From assembly GCA_963768025.1 (NCBI GenBank), contig CAVYGM010000009.1, forward strand, positions 115,213-179,212: DNA of 64,000 nt. Reading direction: 5' to 3'. Below are positions 9,501 through 17,819 of the stretch, one piece after another. The notes under the pieces were generated by a model that was not told the origin of the DNA, ran no database searches, and worked only from the letters and a program-made list of their open reading frames with translations. Made by a program: the position numbers and the translations under genes. The DNA is from CAVYGM01 sp963768025 (GTDB lineage: Bacteria > Bacteroidota > Bacteroidia > Cytophagales > Spirosomataceae). The first letter of the stretch is position 1. Every line of letters begins with the position of its first letter.

Positions 9501-9641
9501 CGCAACCTCGCCATCCTGATGAAGAAGACCCCGAACATTGATCCGGAGTCTACCTACAACAACTCTAACGCCCAGGGGCTTGAGTTAGCCGGTGTGCCGC
9601 CAACCCGGTCGTTGGGAGTAAACATCAACCTGAAATTCTGA
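6573..9641 (+). CDS. SusC/RagA family TonB-linked outer membrane protein
   Basis: 1022-residue TonB-dependent outer-membrane transporter. A signal peptide (about residues 1-22, ending LLGYAQ) is followed by a carboxypeptidase-regulatory-like beta domain (LRGTVTEEGGGPIYGVNVTV ... GQYSINVKKGATLTFSYIGY). Then come the SusC/RagA hallmark (VVVTALGIRKEKKALGYAVS), the plug domain (IIIRGNGSISGNNQPLIVVD and LKGATAAALYGSRASNGAI) and a beta-barrel to the C-terminus, which ends in an aromatic residue (LGVNINLKF). It pairs with the SusD lipoprotein 52 bases downstream to import an oligosaccharide or other large nutrient. The substrate is not predictable: no glycoside hydrolase lies nearby. Confidence 0.93.
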   Translation: MKKRLLVLKITFLSLLTLLGYAQDMSLRGTVTEEGGGPIYGVNVTVKGTNQGTITDDKGQYSINVKKGATLTFSYIGYVGQDVAVGNSSVINISLAPQSTVLNEVVVTALGIRKEKKALGYAVSEVKGEELTQARTVNIANSLQGKVAGLNISAPASGAGGSSRIIIRGNGSISGNNQPLIVVDGIPISNDNLGNAGMWGGNDRGDGISSLNPDEIDNISVLKGATAAALYGSRASNGAILVTTKGGKAGKGIGLEVNSNTVMEDLLIKEWKDYQYQYGMGNNGKKPTNVQETLTGNSWGSKLDGSNVIGFDGQQRPYSAVKDNLTNFYRTGRTLNNSVALTGATESVTYRFSMNNLDNKDIVPNSGVKRNNFALNVNGNLGKRLSFITNVKYVNERGQNRSRLSDSPGSPTYALFMMPTSLGVKALEESKYDENRYERLWNDNIYVTNPYYAAYDWANSDKKNRVIAAFEPRYNITDWLFVKGRIGMDYFNYRYQGIEPYGTPFKIRGSYNVNNRVFTEQNSDLMVGVDKKLSERIGLNLLVGGNMMRQKNQIANFGGNNLNIPFFYDISNIDPAARGINEAYIEKRINSLYGSAEFSYNNYLFVTATARNDWFSTLAPGNNSILYPSVGASLVLSEAVKLPSAISYLKLRSAWAQAGGDTDPYNLSLLYSLSGSHLGAPLAQISGGRVPNANLQPLTSTTFEVGLDARLFNNRLAVDFAFYTRNTTNDIVGATISATSGYDNALFNVGEISNKGVELLLNYQIINSNSFTWDASFNMGYNKNKVVNLYGDLQTLRVDENRTRTAYIHHDVGLPYSQVKGFDYKKDTQGRIVYDSQGYPVQGPLVNFGPGVAPLTLGINNSFRYKGVGLSFLIDGKFGGYIFSGTNAYAERRGLTKATLVGREEGIIGEGVNEKGEANTVRVPAQQYYERLFNIATPYVYSSDFLKLRQLILDYSIPVRYLGKLPFKGASVSLVGRNLAILMKKTPNIDPESTYNNSNAQGLELAGVPPTRSLGVNINLKF

Positions 9642-9693
9642 TAGTAGATCGGTTTGTACCGGATTTATTACCCATTCTTAACTGACGAAAAAT

Positions 9694-11227
9694 ATGATAC
9701 GTAAAATAGCATTAGTTACTCTTCTGGCTTTTACGCTGGGGTCCTGCACCAAGGATTTTGAGAAAGTCAATATCAATCCCAACGCCCCTTCGGCGGTTCC
9801 ACTGGACTACCTCCTGGGGCAGTCTACACTGCTCATCACCGGTGAGGGAGGCGACCCCGGCTACCGTTCGTGGCGAACCAACTTTATCTACGCTTCCATG
9901 ATGGTGCAGCAGATGTCTTCCATCGAGGTGGGTTTTTACCGCGGCACGGTGTATACCTTTCAGGGGGATTTGAGCGCGGCCTGGTTTGAAAGAGCTTATC
10001 CCAATTCGATCAAGAACCTGGTCAACCTTATCGAACTAGCGAAAGAAGACCCCAAAAACGTGAATATCCTGTCCATGGCCCGCATTCTGCGCGTGCTGGA
10101 AATGGCAATCCTGACGGATGTGTACGGGGATGTACCCTACAAAGAAGCGGGTTACGGATTTTTGCAGGGTATTTTTTCACCCAAATACGACGCCCAGCAG
10201 GCCATTTACATGGACATGCTGAAAGAGCTGGAAGAAGCCGGCAACGCCCTTAGTAACTCGGCCTACATTCCTAAAGCAGCCGATTTTGTGTACGGAGGAG
10301 ATATGGATAAGTGGAAGCGCGGTGCCAATTCCATCATGCTTCGCCTGGCCATGCGCATGCAAAAGGTTGACCCCGCCTCCGCACAAGCCTGGGCCAAAAA
10401 AGCGACCGATCGCGGCCTTATGAATGCCGGCGAAAGCTTCGCCATAAAGTTTGCCAACACTGGCGCGGGCAACAACTCCAATCCCAACTCCTGGAATATG
10501 AATTCGGCGGGACGTGGCATTGTGCCCAGTGATAATATTCAGTGGGGCAAAACCTTCATTGACGCCATGAAAACCCGCAACGACCCCCGTTTGCCGGTGA
10601 TTTCGGCGCTCAAAGATGGCGACCGTACGGTAGCCAAGCAGATGGGCTTGCCCATCGGTACGGATGCGCAGATGCTTTCGGCCCTGCCCGGCTCCGCTCA
10701 ACGCCCGCATCAACTATTCCCGCGCTGCCCCTAATATGTACGCCCTCGACAACCCCTACTTCGTGATGACCTACGCCGAGTCGGAGCTCCTCCGGGCCGA
10801 GGCCATTGAGCGCGGCTGGGCTACTGGCTCGGCCAAGGACGCCTACGACAAGGGAGTTCAGGCCGGCGTACTCCAAGTCAACTCCTACGCGGGCACCATT
10901 ACCCCGGCTCAGGCCGCCGCGTACCTGGCTGCCAATTCGTACCCGGCCGGAGGTGCCCTGGCTGACAAGATGAAAGCCATCCATACGGAGATATGGTTGA
11001 TCACGGGCTCGTTGCTCAACCACATCGAGGGCTGGTCCAACTGGCGCCGCACGGGGTATCCGGTGCTGACGCCCGTCAACTACCCCGGCAACGAAACCAA
11101 CGGGACCATTCCGCGCCGCCTGCGGTATCCGCAGAGTGAGGCGGGCGTAAACCCCAACCTGGCCGAGGCCATTTCGCGCCAAGGAGCCGATTTGTTCACC
11201 ACCCGCGTGTGGTGGGACAAGCAATAA
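9694..11227 (+). CDS. SusD/RagB family nutrient-binding outer membrane lipoprotein (frameshifted)
   Basis: Surface lipoprotein that caps the SusC channel and binds the nutrient; about 511 residues when read through. The N-terminus MIRKIALVTLLAFTLGSC gives a lipobox with Cys18 as the lipidated residue. TPR-like helices follow (FERAYPNSIKNLVNLIELAK, MARILRVLEMAILTDVYGD). The frame breaks near 10685-10705: the upstream frame ends in an out-of-frame tail, while the next frame gives NARINYSRAAPNMYALDNPY and then FVMTYAESELLRAEAIERGW, a conserved SusD segment. The shift equals one inserted base. It resembles the SusD-like_2 subfamily and is coupled to susC. Confidence 0.88.
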
Positions 11228-11250
11228 AATACCCGTATTCCTAAGCCCTG

Positions 11251-11287
11251 AAAATGGTGCCTTTATTCGTAGAGGCACCATTTTTTC
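11251..11287 (+). terminator. terminator after the susCD pair
   Basis: AATGGTGCCT pairs with AGGCACCATT across a loop of about 10 bases, followed by TTTTTT. A TAAATTTG element (11289-11296) directly after it could be the -7 box of the next gene. Confidence 0.8.
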
Positions 11288-11321
11288 GTAAATTTGACCT
11301 CTCTGGTAACTCCTTTTCTGC

Positions 11322-14300
11322 ATGAAATTCTTTCGCCTGATTTTCTTAATTCCTCTTTTCTGTGCCTGTAAGGGTACTTCTTCCGATTCTATTTTTACCC
11401 GGCTCGACGCTAGCCACACCCGTATCGACTTTGTCAACACGATCCAGGAATCCGAGACCGATAATGTACTCAACTATGAGTATTTCTATAATGGCGGGGG
11501 GGTAGCTGCCGCCGACTTCAACAACGACGGGTTCTTGGATCTGTATTTTACGGCCAATCAGGGAGAAGATAAACTGTATCTCAACAAGGGGAGTCGCGAC
11601 GGCGAACCGCTGGAATTCGAGGATATAACCCGAGGGGCCGGAATCACCTGGGCGAAGGAATGGAAAACCGGCGTGACGATCGTAGACATCAATCAGGATG
11701 GTTGGGTGGATATCTACGTGTCGGTGTCCGGGAATATCAATAATCCCGCCCTGCGGAAAAACAAACTTTATATCAATTTAGGATCCCCCTCTCCTAATCA
11801 AGGAGAGGGTCTAGGGGTGAGGTTTGAGGAGCGGGCCGCCGAGTATGGCCTGGACCTGGATACCTATACCACCCAAACGGCCTTCTTCGACTACGACCGC
11901 GACGGCGACCTGGACGCCTACGTACTCAACCACAACGTCAGGGATTTCAACCGCTTCGACGTGCAGGCCGTACACGCTATGCGCGACTCGCTGGCGGGCG
12001 ACCGGCTCCTGCGCAACGATAGCGGCAAGTTTGTGGACGTGAGCGTGCAGGCGGGTATCAAAGGAAACCCCATCGGGTTTGGCCTTGGCATTCACGTCGC
12101 CGACCTGAACGGCGACCACTGGCCCGACCTGTATGTGTCAAACGACTACATTGAGAGTGATTATTTGTACATCAACAATCAGGATGGTACCTTCAGCGAT
12201 GTGATCGCCCAGACGACCGGCCATACCAGCTATTTTTCCATGGGCAATGATGTAGGCGATATCAACAATGACCTCCTGCCCGACATCATGACCACCGACA
12301 TGCTGCCCGAGGACAACAAGCGGCAGAAGTTACTCTTTGGCCCCGACCGCTACGAGGCTTACCTCTCTATGCTCCGCAACGGGTTCCATCCCGAAGTGAT
12401 GCGGAATATGCTGCAGCTCAACAACGGCGACGGGACTTTCAGCGAAATAGGCCAAATCGCCGGCGTGTCCAATACCGACTGGAGTTGGGCGCCGTTGCTG
12501 GCGGATTTTGACAATGACGGCTATCAGGATCTGTTCGTGACCAACGGCTACCTGCGCGACTACACCAACATGGACTTCATGAAGTACTACGCCGACGAGC
12601 AGCTCATGAAAAAGCAGAGCATCATTGAAGTTGTCAATAAGATGCCTTCTACCAAAACCCCCAACTACATGTTCAGGAATGAGCATAACCTGACTTTTTC
12701 CAATAAACAAACCGACTGGGGTTTTGACACCCCGGTGGTTTCGAACGGAGCCGTGTACGCCGACCTGGACAATGACGGCGATCTGGAACTGGTCACGAGC
12801 AATATCAATGAACCGGCCTACCTATACCAAAATCTGAGCCGGGAGCAAGGGCTGGGGCATTTCCTGGGCCTACTTTTAACCCCCCCAAAAGGCCAGTCGG
12901 CAACGGGCGCAAAAGTATATGCGTACAGCGGCGACCTGCGCCAGTATCGCTACGCAACCCCCACCCACGGCTATCAGAGTAGTATGCAGGGGCCGCTGCA
13001 CTTTGGGCTGGGTGACCGGGCGACGGTAGATAGCGTGGTGGTAGTGTGGCCCGATGGCAAAACTCAGAAATTGACAAATCTGAAAGCCGATCAGGTACTG
13101 CGCGTGACCTACGCCCCCACGGATGCGGGTACTTTTCAGCCTATGCTGAGGCCGCAACCTCTATTTTCACTCACCCAGACGCTCTCCGAGCATCAGCAGC
13201 AGCCCCTCAATGATTTCAGCCGGCAACTGCTGCTTTTGCACATGTACTCCTACCAGGGGCCGCGCGTAGCCAAAGGCGATGTAAACGGCGATGGGCTGGA
13301 CGATGTGTACCTGGGTGGAGGCAAGCGGCAGGCGGGGCAGCTCTGGGTGCAGCAGAAAAACGGGGAGTTCACCGCCACTGTGCAGCCGGAGTTTAAGCAG
13401 GATGAACTATGTACGGATACCGACGCGGTGTTTTTTGATGTAGACAAGGACGGCGACCTGGACCTGTACGTGACGAGTGGCGGCTATGAGTACCTGCCCA
13501 ACGACCTCATGCTGCAAAACCGTCTGTACAAAAACGACGGCAAGGGCCATTTTTCCAAAGACTTCGACGCCCTGGTCGTCGAAAATTTTTCGGATAGCCA
13601 CGTGGAAGTACTTGACTTCGATAAGGATGGTGACCTGGACCTGTTTGTGGGGGGATCGGTGGTACCCACTTCGTATCCCAACTTTAACCCCAGTCGCTTG
13701 TACCGAAACGACAAGGGGAAATTTAGCAAGGTAGAAAATCCGGCTCTGGAAAGCCTGGGCCTGCTCACCGACGCCTGCGTGATAGACTACGACAAAGACG
13801 GCTACGACGATATTGTGGCCGTGGGCGAATGGACGGGCATCATCCGCCTGCACAACGAGCGGGGTACCCTGGTGCGTGTAGACGATGAACTAAATAACCT
13901 GACGGGCTTCTGGCAAAGCATCGTAGCCGAAGACTTTGACAAAGACGGGGACCCCGACCTGATCATGGGGAACTATGGCTTGAACTCGCAACTCAAAGCC
14001 AGCACCGACTTTCCGTTGACGCTCTTTACCGACGATTTCGACAACAATGGTACCCTCGACCCCATCCTGGCCTACGCCATTCAGGGCCAGACCTACCCGG
14101 CGTACAGCCGCGACGAGCTGTCGGATCAACTGGTGAGCCTGAAAAAGAAGTACGTGACGCACGAGTCGTACTCCACGGCGACGATGGAGGAGATTCTGGG
14201 AGAATTCAAGGACAAAACTCCCCAGAAATCTACCATTACCACCCTGTCTACGGTCTATCTGGTCAACAATGGGGGTACCTTTGAGCAAAGATCCCTGCCG

Positions 14301-14612
14301 ATCCAGGCGCAGTTTGCCCCGGTGTACGCGCAGGCTGCGATGGATGTGAACGGAGATGGTTTTATGGATGTGATTCTGGCGGGAAATCAGACCCGCAGCC
14401 GGGTACGGATCGGCAACCTGGACGCTAACTATGGCACTATCCTCCTGAATGACCGAAAGGGTGGCTTTGCCTATTTGCCCCAAGCCCAGTCGGGCCTGCA
14501 ACTCCGGGGCGACGTGCGCGGCCTGCGGGTAGTGGGCAACCGCCTCGTGGTAGGGACAAATGGGCAGGCTTTTCGGGTGTATGGGGTGGGGGATGATGAA
14601 GTGGTGCAGTAG
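11322..14612 (+). CDS. FG-GAP/VCBS repeat lipoprotein with ASPIC/UnbV domain
   Basis: 1096-residue secreted lipoprotein (lipobox around Cys16, LIPLFCAC). Many calcium-type FG-GAP/VCBS repeats are visible in two blocks (for example AAADFNNDGFLDLYFTANQG, FDVDKDGDLDLYVTSGG, VDINQDGWVDIYV), separated by an ASPIC/UnbV segment near residues 525-600 (GAKVYAYSGDLRQYRYA, VVVWPDGKTQKL). The repeats build a beta-propeller. In Bacteroidota this type often sits beside SusC/SusD pairs, as here, and is thought to act at the cell surface; the function is unknown. Residues 155-168 come from a small palindromic insertion that keeps the frame (see the repeat entry). Confidence 0.88.
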   Translation: MKFFRLIFLIPLFCACKGTSSDSIFTRLDASHTRIDFVNTIQESETDNVLNYEYFYNGGGVAAADFNNDGFLDLYFTANQGEDKLYLNKGSRDGEPLEFEDITRGAGITWAKEWKTGVTIVDINQDGWVDIYVSVSGNINNPALRKNKLYINLGSPSPNQGEGLGVRFEERAAEYGLDLDTYTTQTAFFDYDRDGDLDAYVLNHNVRDFNRFDVQAVHAMRDSLAGDRLLRNDSGKFVDVSVQAGIKGNPIGFGLGIHVADLNGDHWPDLYVSNDYIESDYLYINNQDGTFSDVIAQTTGHTSYFSMGNDVGDINNDLLPDIMTTDMLPEDNKRQKLLFGPDRYEAYLSMLRNGFHPEVMRNMLQLNNGDGTFSEIGQIAGVSNTDWSWAPLLADFDNDGYQDLFVTNGYLRDYTNMDFMKYYADEQLMKKQSIIEVVNKMPSTKTPNYMFRNEHNLTFSNKQTDWGFDTPVVSNGAVYADLDNDGDLELVTSNINEPAYLYQNLSREQGLGHFLGLLLTPPKGQSATGAKVYAYSGDLRQYRYATPTHGYQSSMQGPLHFGLGDRATVDSVVVVWPDGKTQKLTNLKADQVLRVTYAPTDAGTFQPMLRPQPLFSLTQTLSEHQQQPLNDFSRQLLLLHMYSYQGPRVAKGDVNGDGLDDVYLGGGKRQAGQLWVQQKNGEFTATVQPEFKQDELCTDTDAVFFDVDKDGDLDLYVTSGGYEYLPNDLMLQNRLYKNDGKGHFSKDFDALVVENFSDSHVEVLDFDKDGDLDLFVGGSVVPTSYPNFNPSRLYRNDKGKFSKVENPALESLGLLTDACVIDYDKDGYDDIVAVGEWTGIIRLHNERGTLVRVDDELNNLTGFWQSIVAEDFDKDGDPDLIMGNYGLNSQLKASTDFPLTLFTDDFDNNGTLDPILAYAIQGQTYPAYSRDELSDQLVSLKKKYVTHESYSTATMEEILGEFKDKTPQKSTITTLSTVYLVNNGGTFEQRSLPIQAQFAPVYAQAAMDVNGDGFMDVILAGNQTRSRVRIGNLDANYGTILLNDRKGGFAYLPQAQSGLQLRGDVRGLRVVGNRLVVGTNGQAFRVYGVGDDEVVQ
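11786..11822 (+). repeat. small palindromic element inserted in frame in the FG-GAP gene
   Basis: CCCTCTCCT and AGGAGAGGG flank AATCA as a hairpin, followed by TCTAGGGGTGAGG. The element encodes roughly PSPNQGEGLGVR and interrupts the normal transition from KLYINLG to FEERAAEYGL, where relatives usually have a few residues of loop. Similar CCCTCTCC...GGAGAGGG...GGGGTGAGG palindromes are dispersed in many bacterial genomes; that comparison is from memory. Confidence 0.65.
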
Positions 14613-14754
14613 ATTGTGTTGATGGTTCAGTCTTTTACTTTGGCGGGAGGAAATTAAATCCGTGGATTTCTATGACACAACCAAAGAAAAATTTGCGGAA
14701 TTATCATATTTCTGTTTTCGTTTTACCACTGACAAGACTCGATGGAAAAGTTTG

Positions 14755-14838
14755 GTCTTTGGGCCGTTAAACGGGATCGCCCGCCCGCCTGGACTTAAAT
14801 TTTCAGTACGCAGTCCCCCTTCGGAAGACCCTGCACAA
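14755..14838. repeat. 84-bp dispersed repeat, copy 1 (left border of island I)
   Basis: Starts GTCTTTGGGCCGTTAAACGG and ends with CCCTGCACAA. It aligns without gaps to 60484-60567 at 73 of 84 positions. Its last bases (CTGCACAA) are also the first bases of the attC-like hairpin that follows. The GAAAAGTT just upstream is shared too with a small length difference. The preceding stretch 14613-14754 holds no gene that I can support. Confidence 0.85.
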
Positions 14839-14967
14839 CGTTTTCGGGCTTTGCGTCCGGGCGGGTTTCGGAGCACAAATGTTCAGTTTTGTACAAAAGT
14901 TCAATCGAAGAACTGCCGTTGAATATAGCACTGAACCCGCCATTTTGCCAACTGCTGTTAGTGGCAG
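14831..14967. repeat. attC-like hairpin A (left of cassette 1)
   Basis: An imperfect long inverted repeat. The outer ends CTGCACAAC and GTTAGTGGCAG are complementary apart from two inserted bases. An inner pair is GGCGGGTT (about 14860) with AACCCGCC (about 14933-14941). The right end GTTAGTG resembles the integron R' core (GTTRRRY) in its GTTAG part, but the outer positions deviate. Calling it attC-like is inference from layout and structure. Confidence 0.5.
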
Positions 14968-14970
14968 TTT

Positions 14971-15162
14971 TTAATTTTCGATGTCTTTCTTTTTTTTCTT
15001 AAATGTTAGAAATAAGCTGATAATAAATACTGTCAGGTAAAGAAATCCTAATGCTTGTTTTCTAAATACATAATTTTGAAAATCAAATTCTCTTAACAAT
15101 GCTAAACCTAATGTGAATGCTATAAAAGAAAAGCCTATATTAAATCCTATTTTATCCTTCAT
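14971..15162 (-). CDS. small hypothetical membrane protein (cassette 1)
   Basis: 63 residues, not recognised. It has two probable membrane segments (GFNIGFSFIAFTLGLALL and ALGFLYLTVFIISLFLTF) and a basic tail (KKKKKD). It is AT-rich like the preceding DUF3667 gene, whose stop lies 3 bases upstream on the same strand, so the two are probably co-translated within one cassette. The stop codon sits just beside the attC-like hairpin A, as expected for the last gene of a compact cassette. Confidence 0.55.
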   Translation of the reverse strand: MKDKIGFNIGFSFIAFTLGLALLREFDFQNYVFRKQALGFLYLTVFIISLFLTFKKKKKDIEN

Positions 15163-15165
15163 ACT

Positions 15166-15888
15166 TTATTGTTTTGAGATTATGTCTATTAAAATTCCTA
15201 GTGCTGTTGCTAAAATGATAAAAGTTATCATTCCTAACATATAAGCAAAGAACGCTTTTGCATAATTTAGAATTTTTGTCTTTCCGTAAAAATTTCCTAT
15301 GGCCCAAGAACAATAAGCTAAACCGACTATTCCACCAATGTTCATTAAATTTAAATTTGTCAAACCTTGTAAAAAGGCAAAAACTGAAAAAATCAACATT
15401 CCCATTCCCATTATAAAACACAATATTATTAAAATTTCAAAAAAATTTACTTTATGTTTTTTGAAAAATAGCTTTATCCAAAAAGCAATAAATACTCCCA
15501 TAATTAAATTAGCATAGCCGTAATGACTTTGTATCCATTTAGTAATTTTGAATTGCGTTGTCAATTTTGCTTCGTCTCCTTCAAACTTGAAGTATCCGTC
15601 TTCAATATGAAAAACACTGACCGTCAATGAATAGATTAGAGAAGTTAGGATTATAAAAATTATTGGCTTTACTAATCGGCTTCTATTTCCAGAAAGATAA
15701 TTTCGTATGTTCTGTCCTGGGTTTATAATCAGTTCTCTGATGGTGTATAGTATTCCACGTTCAAAATGTAGAACGTGTTCAATTTCGTGGATAATGTAAT
15801 GTCCGTCAATTCTTTTAAGATTTGCTGGTTGTCCACAGTCCGGACAAAATTTAGAATTTATTTCAGCGTTACAGTTTTTACAATTCAT
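15166..15888 (-). CDS. DUF3667 domain membrane protein (cassette 1)
   Basis: 240 residues. The N-terminus has a zinc-ribbon-like CKNCNAEINSKFCPDCGQ, followed by the DUF3667 signature (HEIEHVLHFERGILYTIREL and NPGQNIRNYLSGNRSRLVKP). Four to five membrane helices follow. The function of the family is unknown; it is common in Bacteroidota. Base composition is much richer in AT than the flanking chromosome, pointing to transfer. It is the main gene of a body of about 1 kb whose two ends are inverted (GTTAGTGGCA at 14957 and its complement ending at 15953). Confidence 0.8.
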   Translation of the reverse strand: MNCKNCNAEINSKFCPDCGQPANLKRIDGHYIIHEIEHVLHFERGILYTIRELIINPGQNIRNYLSGNRSRLVKPIIFIILTSLIYSLTVSVFHIEDGYFKFEGDEAKLTTQFKITKWIQSHYGYANLIMGVFIAFWIKLFFKKHKVNFFEILIILCFIMGMGMLIFSVFAFLQGLTNLNLMNIGGIVGLAYCSWAIGNFYGKTKILNYAKAFFAYMLGMITFIILATALGILIDIISKQ

Positions 15889-15948
15889 TTATTTTGTCAA
15901 ATTTATTTGTCAAATTTTTTGTTTTCGGTCGGTTCGGCAAAATTGCCA

Positions 15949-16153
15949 CTAACGTACAAGTATTTATGAAGAAGGGGGCATTTGGAACTCGTCCACCCGT
16001 AACTGAGGCTGGGTTTTGTTCCAAACGGGGTCGCCCGTGCGGTTGAGTTACTTCCAAAGCTTCATAGTATTCCGTTCGCTGGTACAAATATTGATTAATG
16101 TGCTTATTTTCAATTACTTCCGTCCGCCCCCTTTTTCATAAATACAATGTTAG
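15949..16153. repeat. attC-like hairpin B (between cassettes 1 and 2)
   Basis: Outer arms at 15949-15979 and 16126-16153 pair almost completely: CTAAC...GTATTTATGAAGAAGGGGGC against GCCCCCTTTTTCATAAATAC...GTTAG, with one mismatch and a short bulge. Inside are further inverted pairs (GTAACT with AGTTAC, TTTGGAAC with GTTCCAAA). The layout CTAAC...stem...GTTAG matches an integron attC recombination site in outline. It lies exactly between two AT-rich genes on the same strand. No reading frame in it looks coding. Confidence 0.6.
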
Positions 16154-16176
16154 CGGTTCGGCTTTTTGTTTTTGAA

Positions 16177-16650
16177 TCAGTAGAGTAAATTTTTTATTTC
16201 AATGTTTAATTGTCGCCCTTCCGTAAATGCTTTCTTGTCCAACGAAGAACCAATAGCAAACCCAATGGCCATACCAATTGGTAAACCCAATCCTAAAAGT
16301 CCTATATTTCCAAGGCTTAAACCAAATGCTACTCCAATAGGCAAACCAAAAGCAGTAAAACCAAATAACATCCACTTATTTCGGTAACGGTTTCTTGGAA
16401 CAACTTTAAGTTCTTTTTCAATTTTCCCTAAAATTGAAGATTGTTCTTGTATTATGAACTTTGTTAATTGTTTTCCTGTAAGGGTTGAAGAATTTATTTT
16501 GTCAATACAATCATTTACTAATATTACTATATTTTCAGGAAGGTCTCTTTTTTTTAGTTGAGTAAGAAGCTCTCCAAATTCAGAATAAATTTTAATCAAT
16601 TTGTTATCTGTAAAACTATTTTGTCTAATATCTAATTCATTTATAGTCAT
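16177..16650 (-). CDS. hypothetical protein with glycine-zipper membrane segment (cassette 2)
   Basis: 157 residues, family not recognised. The N-terminal 95 residues are hydrophilic and helical (LDIRQNSFTDNKLIKIYSEF, GELLTQLKKRDLPENI). They are followed by a glycine-rich hydrophobic stretch (GLPIGVAFGLSLGNIGLLGL, GLPIGMAIGFAIGSSLDKKA) resembling a glycine zipper that may insert into membranes. AT-rich; lies on the minus strand between hairpin B and a CTAAC end at 16702-16706, so it forms a second cassette body bounded by GTTAGCGG and AGCTAAC. Confidence 0.65.
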   Translation of the reverse strand: MTINELDIRQNSFTDNKLIKIYSEFGELLTQLKKRDLPENIVILVNDCIDKINSSTLTGKQLTKFIIQEQSSILGKIEKELKVVPRNRYRNKWMLFGFTAFGLPIGVAFGLSLGNIGLLGLGLPIGMAIGFAIGSSLDKKAFTEGRQLNIEIKNLLY

Positions 16651-16820
16651 AGTATCTTGTTCTAATTATTGATTTTGGCGAATTGATTGTTAAGCTGACA
16701 GCTAACTCGTAAATATACGAAAGTTTTGCAGTACTTTTTGTATTTATTTGTACATTATCAATATATTGTATGATTTTTGATGCAGTATATATTTAATAAA
16801 GGATGATAATTGGATAAGGC

Positions 16821-17819
16821 TTAATTACCTTTTTTTAAATTCAAAGCATCAAATGGGCTTTTAATATTTTCAAGTGTTCGGTTGCTTACATGAGTATAAC
16901 GTAAAGTAGTCTTAAGGTCATTATGACCTAGTAGTTCCTGAATAAGTTTTATGTCTGTGCCTGCTTCATGTAAATGCCGATGTGTCGGACCATTTGCTTA
17001 ACTATGTCTCAGACTATGAAACGTAACTGGTTGAATAATTCGGGCGGCAGCTTTTGCGCGCTGAAATACAGACTTTAAGCTTCTCGTACTGTACGGCTCT
17101 CCTGAATACTGTCCTTCAAAAAGCCATTCTTTTGGTTTATAAACTATGTAATAGCGTCGTAAGCAATTCCAGAATTTCCTCCGACAAAGCTACTGTACGG
17201 TCTTTTTTGCCTTTCGGCACCTTTGATATTGATCACCATTCGCTCGGAATAAATGTCACAGACTTTCATATTCACTACTTCACTTACCCGTAGACCGGCT
17301 GAGTAAGCCAAAAAGAGCATTGTTTTGTGTTTGAGGTTTTCCAGTTGAGCAAACAACCTCTCAACCTGACTTATGGCTAACACATTCGGAAGAATGATAC
17401 GTTTTTTGGGCCTCGGAATTTCAAAGAAAAACCGCTCTCGATGCTGTACCTGCTCAAAGAAGAACTTCACGGCATTGATCCGGCTATGCAGCGTGTTCTC
17501 GGATAGTTTCAGGGTAGTAGTACAGTACAGGAAATAGCTGCGAAGCCGCTCGGTGTCCAGGGATATCAACTGCGGTTGCTTTCAATACATACAGGAGCTG
17601 CGCAAACTCGTTGCGGTAGGTTCGAATGGTGCTTTCGCTGTACGCTTTAAGTTGCAGGGTTTCGATGAGCAGTTGCAAAGCTCCCTGATTGACCGGATGA
17701 ATGTGGCTGAGTACCTCTTTCCCCACGGGGTCAATGGTCAACCCCAGCAAACGCCGGTTGGCGGGAATATCGCTCACATACCAGGATTTCAGGGTACGGC
17801 TCCACCGGGCACCCGGCAC
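16821..17819 (-). pseudogene. tyrosine recombinase/integrase, broken by indels and a stop
   Basis: Reading through several frame changes gives about 330 residues of a phage-integrase-family recombinase lacking its N-terminus. It starts at GARWSRTLKSWYVSD, has a SAM-like core-binding domain (LQLKAYSESTIRTYRNEFAQ, LSENTLHSRINAVKFFF), then the catalytic domain with all active-site motifs visible: Arg in AYSAGLRVSEVV, HSLRH, LLGHNDLKTT and the Tyr in RYTHVS. The C-terminus LENIKSPFDAL recalls the ending of integron integrases. One-base insertions lie near 17565, 17195 and 17160, and a TAA directly follows HSLRHS, after which the local sequence is also abnormal. It reads in the same direction as the two cassette genes. 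Confidence 0.85.

Noticed and set aside
6573..14612. Complete polysaccharide utilisation locus
   Set aside because: A susC/susD pair and an FG-GAP lipoprotein are present, but no glycoside hydrolase, lyase, sulfatase or dedicated regulator is adjacent.
14662..14922. Plus-strand ORF containing FGPLNGIARPPGLKFSVRS, with a similar peptide at 60500
   Set aside because: The peptide similarity follows from the 84-bp DNA repeat; differences between copies are not biased to silent positions, so a conserved protein is not supported.
14957..15953. Body 1 as a classical MITE or insertion sequence with terminal inverted repeats
   Set aside because: No transposase and no clear target duplication; the neighbouring body has the same kind of ends and hairpins lie between them, which fits cassettes better. 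Not fully excluded.
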